Shown: piece after piece, positions 6,389 through 8,690 of the stretch
How the letters are laid out: the number at the start of each line of letters is the position of its first letter
How positions within the stretch are numbered: position 1 is the stretch's first letter
Source of the DNA: Clostridiales bacterium
Lineage (GTDB): Bacteria > Bacillota > Clostridia > Oscillospirales > Acutalibacteraceae
Length of the DNA: 8,690 nucleotides
Assembly: GCA_019418545.1 (NCBI GenBank)
Contig: DYBQ01000045.1
Coordinates: forward strand, 5,197 to 13,886
Reading direction: 5' to 3'
Notes under the pieces: generated by a model
Databases searched by the model: none
Told to the model about the DNA's origin: nothing
What the model saw: only the letters and a program-made list of their open reading frames with translations
Translations under genes and position numbers: made by a program

Positions 6389-8104
6389 TTATTTCACAAT
6401 CTCAGCACCGTCGCAGAAGTCAAACTCCTGGAAGCCGGTACGGGTCATGCCGGAAATCTTGTTGGACTGTACATAGGTAATTACGCTGAAGTACAGCGGA
6501 TAGACAGCATAGTCATCCTTAATCAGGATGGTCTCAGCCTGCTGCAGGATTTCCTGACGCTTAGCAGCATCAACTTCCTGCATAGCCTCATTCAGCAGCT
6601 CGTCATATTCAGGGTTGTTGTACTTACCGTAGTTATTGCCGTTGTCAACCATGAACATGTCCAGGAAGGTCATAGCATCGTTGTAGTCAGGAGACCAACC
6701 AGCAAACACGATGTCAAAGTTGCCGTTATCCATAGCGTCCAGACGTGCCTTAAAGGTCATGGGAGAAATCTCCACATCAATGCCCAGAACGGTCTTCCAC
6801 TGATTCTGGAAGTACTCAGCCTCGGTACGAGCCTTGGTCTGGTCGTCGCACACATAGGTCAAGGTTCCAACATCTTCCAGAGTCATGCCCAGCTCTTTCA
6901 GGCCTTCGTCAAACAGAGCCTTTGCACCAGCGGTATCGTGGTCCATCAAATCCTCACGGCCATCGACATACTTGCCGTCGTTAGCTCCGTTGATGGAGGT
7001 GGGAACCAAACCGTTGGCAACGACAGAGCCGTTAGCCACAACGTTATTCACATAGGACTCGGGGTCAATGGCATCGCCCAGAGCCTTACGAATCTTCGCA
7101 TTGCTCAGAATCTTGTTGCCCTCGATGTTGTACTGGAAGTACCAGTTGCTGTTATCGGTGTAGGAATACACAGGCTCGTTCAGAGCTTCCAGCTGCTTAA
7201 TCTGCTCAGCGTTAACGTTGATGCTGTCCACCTGGCCAGCCTGGAAAGCATTCAGACGAGCATTGGCGTCGGTCATCATCACATAGTTGAGCTTGGGAAT
7301 CTTAATGGAGTCAGCATCATAGAAGTCTTCATTCTTGGTCATGGTGATGTGGTCATCATGTACCCACTCGCTGACATAGTAGGGGCCGTTGTAAGCCATG
7401 GTGTCGATTTCCTTGTTATACAGGGAAGTACCATCGCTGTTGGTGCCAGCTGCCTCATAAATCTTCTGGTTCACGGGCAGATAGCTCTGGAATGCAAACA
7501 GGTTCAAAGCATAGGTCAGAGGATTGTTAAAGGTGACTTCCAGGGTGTAGTCATCGATTGCTTTGCAGCCCAATTCGGAAGCATCGCACTCGCCCTTATA
7601 GAACTTCAGACCATTCTCAATGTTGTTATAGAGAATGAAGCCATAGGTAGAAGCAGTTTTCTCGGTCATGCTGATGGTCCAGCTATAGATGAAGTCATGA
7701 GCAGTAACCGGGTCGCCGTTGTTCCACTTAGCATCCTCGCGCAGCTTGATGGTGTAGGTCTTGCCATCCTCGCTGACCTTATAGCTCTCTGCCAAATCCG
7801 GAACAGGCTGGTCATTCTCGTCCAGCTTGAACAGGCCGGCAGTGGTCAAACGCAGAATATCAGCGGAAGCCACGTCGTTGGTGGTAGTGGGGTTCAAATC
7901 CGGGGGCTCTGCCCGAACATCAATAGTTACCATATCAGGGTCGGATGTGCCGGCATAGTTGCTCTTTTGAGCTTCGGTGCCGGAAGTGGTGCTGCTAGTA
8001 GAGTCGCCGGAAGTGGTGCTGGAGCTATCGGAAGGCGTGGAAGCACAGCCAACAGCAGAAACAGCCATCAAGCCAGCAAGCAGCAAAGCTATAAGCTTTT
8101 TCAT
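6389..8104 (-). CDS. oppA: Oligopeptide-binding lipoprotein OppA (solute-binding protein family 5)
   Basis: A 571-residue extracytoplasmic substrate-binding lipoprotein that delivers peptides to OppB/OppC. The signal peptide MKKLIALLLAGLMAVSAVGC ends in a lipobox with Cys20, followed by a Ser/Thr/Gly-rich linker (about 22-45) before the folded domain. Family 5 features include TTAGLFKLDE (87-96), PDLAESYKVSEDGKTY (102-117), DAKWNNGDPVTAHDFIYSW (124-142) and, near the C-terminus, FAGWSPDYNDAMTFLDMF (467-484). Asp473 in that last motif corresponds by position to the aspartate that binds the peptide N-terminus in enteric OppA; this is inference. Length is normal. The ATG at 8104 is preferred because GGAGG lies 10 bases upstream, as for oppD and oppF; an ATG two codons earlier (8110, gap of 4) is possible. 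Peptide length and sequence preference cannot be read, and a dipeptide-binding role is not excluded. Confidence 0.94.
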   Translation of the reverse strand: MKKLIALLLAGLMAVSAVGCASTPSDSSSTTSGDSTSSTTSGTEAQKSNYAGTSDPDMVTIDVRAEPPDLNPTTTNDVASADILRLTTAGLFKLDENDQPVPDLAESYKVSEDGKTYTIKLREDAKWNNGDPVTAHDFIYSWTISMTEKTASTYGFILYNNIENGLKFYKGECDASELGCKAIDDYTLEVTFNNPLTYALNLFAFQSYLPVNQKIYEAAGTNSDGTSLYNKEIDTMAYNGPYYVSEWVHDDHITMTKNEDFYDADSIKIPKLNYVMMTDANARLNAFQAGQVDSINVNAEQIKQLEALNEPVYSYTDNSNWYFQYNIEGNKILSNAKIRKALGDAIDPESYVNNVVANGSVVANGLVPTSINGANDGKYVDGREDLMDHDTAGAKALFDEGLKELGMTLEDVGTLTYVCDDQTKARTEAEYFQNQWKTVLGIDVEISPMTFKARLDAMDNGNFDIVFAGWSPDYNDAMTFLDMFMVDNGNNYGKYNNPEYDELLNEAMQEVDAAKRQEILQQAETILIKDDYAVYPLYFSVITYVQSNKISGMTRTGFQEFDFCDGAEIVK

Positions 8105-8113
8105 CGTCATTTT

Positions 8114-8119
8114 CCCTCC
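8114..8119 (-). promoter_or_regulatory. oppA ribosome binding site
   Basis: GGAGGG on the minus strand serves two closely spaced ATG codons, at 8110 (gap 4 from GGAGG) and at 8104 (gap 10). The second gives a standard signal peptide beginning MKKL. Either choice leaves the mature protein unchanged. Confidence 0.8.
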
Positions 8120-8150
8120 AAATGAATTTTGGTGAATCATCACTTGCATT

Positions 8151-8179
8151 ATCATACTGCAAAACCGGGAATTTTGCAA
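8151..8179 (-). promoter_or_regulatory. Candidate oppA promoter
   Basis: On the minus strand TTGCAA (8179-8174) and TATGAT (8156-8151) are separated by 17 bases. The -35 box matches four of six consensus positions and the -10 box five of six. Transcription would start near 8144, giving a 5' leader of about 40 bases. An inverted repeat CTTTCC/GGAAAG (8195-8200 and 8212-8217) lies just upstream and could be an operator, but six base pairs is weak evidence. The AT-rich DNA further upstream could hold other promoters. Confidence 0.5.
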
Positions 8180-8690
8180 GTTAAAATCTCAAATCTTTCC
8201 CGCAGATACAAGGAAAGCCTGTAAGAATCTTGGACACATTTTTGTTCATATTACCTAATTATTCTTTTTGAGAATTAAATTGCAATATGTTTTAATACAA
8301 CATGCACAAAAATGCTTTTTGTTTTTTACATCTACGCGGGTTTTTCCATTTATTTTCCTTCTGGCTTTCAAAAAGCAGAGTTTTTCTTGCTTTTTTTCTT
8401 TGGTTTTTTTTTAAATATCTTTATAATTACCAGAGAAAACTGTTTTTTTCGTCTTACATGATATTTTTGCATTTTTATTACTTTGTGCAATTTGTATGTT
8501 TTTATTTGTCCTCTGCACGCGGCCGTTTTGGGTTTTTGTCCTTTAAGAAAAAACACTTGTATTTGTTAAATGGAATTCCTGTCACTTTGTCCGCAGAAGA
8601 GAAGCGGAACAAAATAAAATTGCCAAAAGCAACAATTAAGATGGTTAGAGTTTCCTGTCCTTCAAAATTCTTTTATTTTTTGTAAAAAAC
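8180..8690. other. AT-rich intergenic DNA without a credible gene
   Basis: About 510 bases upstream of the opp operon, strikingly T-rich on the plus strand, with many T runs (for example nine at 8404-8412 and seven at 8391-8397). Reading frames exist on both strands, but they are low-complexity (Phe/Leu/Tyr-rich on plus, Lys-rich on minus), lack ribosome binding sites and resemble no family. Two weak hairpins are visible: 8361-8378, and 8586-8613, the latter with a stem of about nine base pairs and one bulge. Neither has a convincing terminator tail on the minus strand. It may contain distal regulatory sites for opp or the far end of a neighbouring unit outside the window. Confidence 0.6.
8586..8613. 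repeat. Bulged inverted repeat in the upstream intergenic region
   Basis: TTTGTCCGC (8586-8594) pairs with GCGGA-ACAAA (8604-8613) with one bulged A and a 9-base purine-rich loop. It stands out as a GC-containing stem in AT-rich surroundings. Neither strand has a U-tract directly after it, so it is not a simple terminator. Its role is unknown. Confidence 0.45.

Noticed and set aside
6383..8125. Long open frame on the plus strand opposite oppA (580 codons)
   Set aside because: Antisense shadow of oppA. Its translation is repetitive in Val/Ile/Gly/His, as expected from the complement of the binding-protein codons, and no ribosome binding site precedes it.
8105..8179. Riboswitch or T-box leader before oppA
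   Set aside because: The leader from the candidate promoter is only about 40 bases, with no terminator hairpin before the ATG and no T-box sequence.
8361..8397. Plus-strand hairpin followed by T runs, resembling a terminator
   Set aside because: The stem is short with a bulge, the T runs are part of a generally T-rich tract, and no plus-strand gene precedes it.
8368..8556. 62-codon Lys-rich minus-strand frame in the same region
   Set aside because: GTG start with no ribosome binding site; the Lys-rich composition follows directly from A-runs.
8302..8685. 127-codon plus-strand frame in the AT-rich region
   Set aside because: The Phe/Leu/Tyr-rich, low-complexity product is what T-runs produce by chance. 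There is no ribosome binding site before it and no recognisable domain.
1..8690. CRISPR array, tRNA or rRNA genes, insertion sequences, phage or defence genes
   Set aside because: I found no regularly spaced repeats, cloverleaf signals, transposase motifs or terminal repeats. All complete genes belong to the peptide uptake and processing locus.

Overview
This window holds one recognisable locus, read entirely on the minus strand. It is a complete ATP-driven oligopeptide importer in the order oppA-oppB-oppC-oppD-oppF, followed by a cytoplasmic aminopeptidase P (pepP). Beyond it lies the 5' end of a separate lipoprotein gene that runs off the left edge. The features that point to a Gram-positive member of the Bacillota, probably class Clostridia, are: the binding protein is a lipoprotein with a Ser/Thr-rich linker, ribosome binding sites are strong (AGGAGG/GGAGG type), starts include TTG and GTG, and genes of moderate GC are separated by very AT-rich intergenic DNA with intrinsic terminators. 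An Oscillospiraceae-like gut anaerobe is my best guess, but this is inference and no species can be named from the sequence.

Layout, following transcription from right to left. 8690-8105 is about 590 bases of AT-rich DNA with no credible gene, carrying a candidate oppA promoter (8151-8179) and ribosome binding site. oppA (8104-6389) is followed by two back-to-back stem-loops, each with a U-tract (6341-6249), and then a short leader to oppB. oppB, oppC, oppD and oppF (6135-2198) are packed with gaps of 5-7 bases or a one-base overlap, and some ribosome binding sites lie inside the preceding gene. A GC-rich terminator-like hairpin (2174-2141) sits between oppF and pepP, directly upstream of the pepP ribosome binding site. 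pepP (2119-344) ends at a strong intrinsic terminator (322-288). A textbook promoter (268-240) then starts the next unit, whose first 40 codons encode a lipoprotein N-terminus (121-1).

Functionally, OppA captures peptides outside the membrane, OppB/OppC form the channel, OppD/OppF hydrolyse ATP, and PepP removes N-terminal residues that precede proline from the imported peptides. The hairpins after oppA and before pepP would give three expression levels from one transcript: oppA high, oppBCDF lower, pepP lowest or conditional. I found no evidence of a previously undescribed system. The genes are standard families, and the parts worth a second look are the RNA structures between them.
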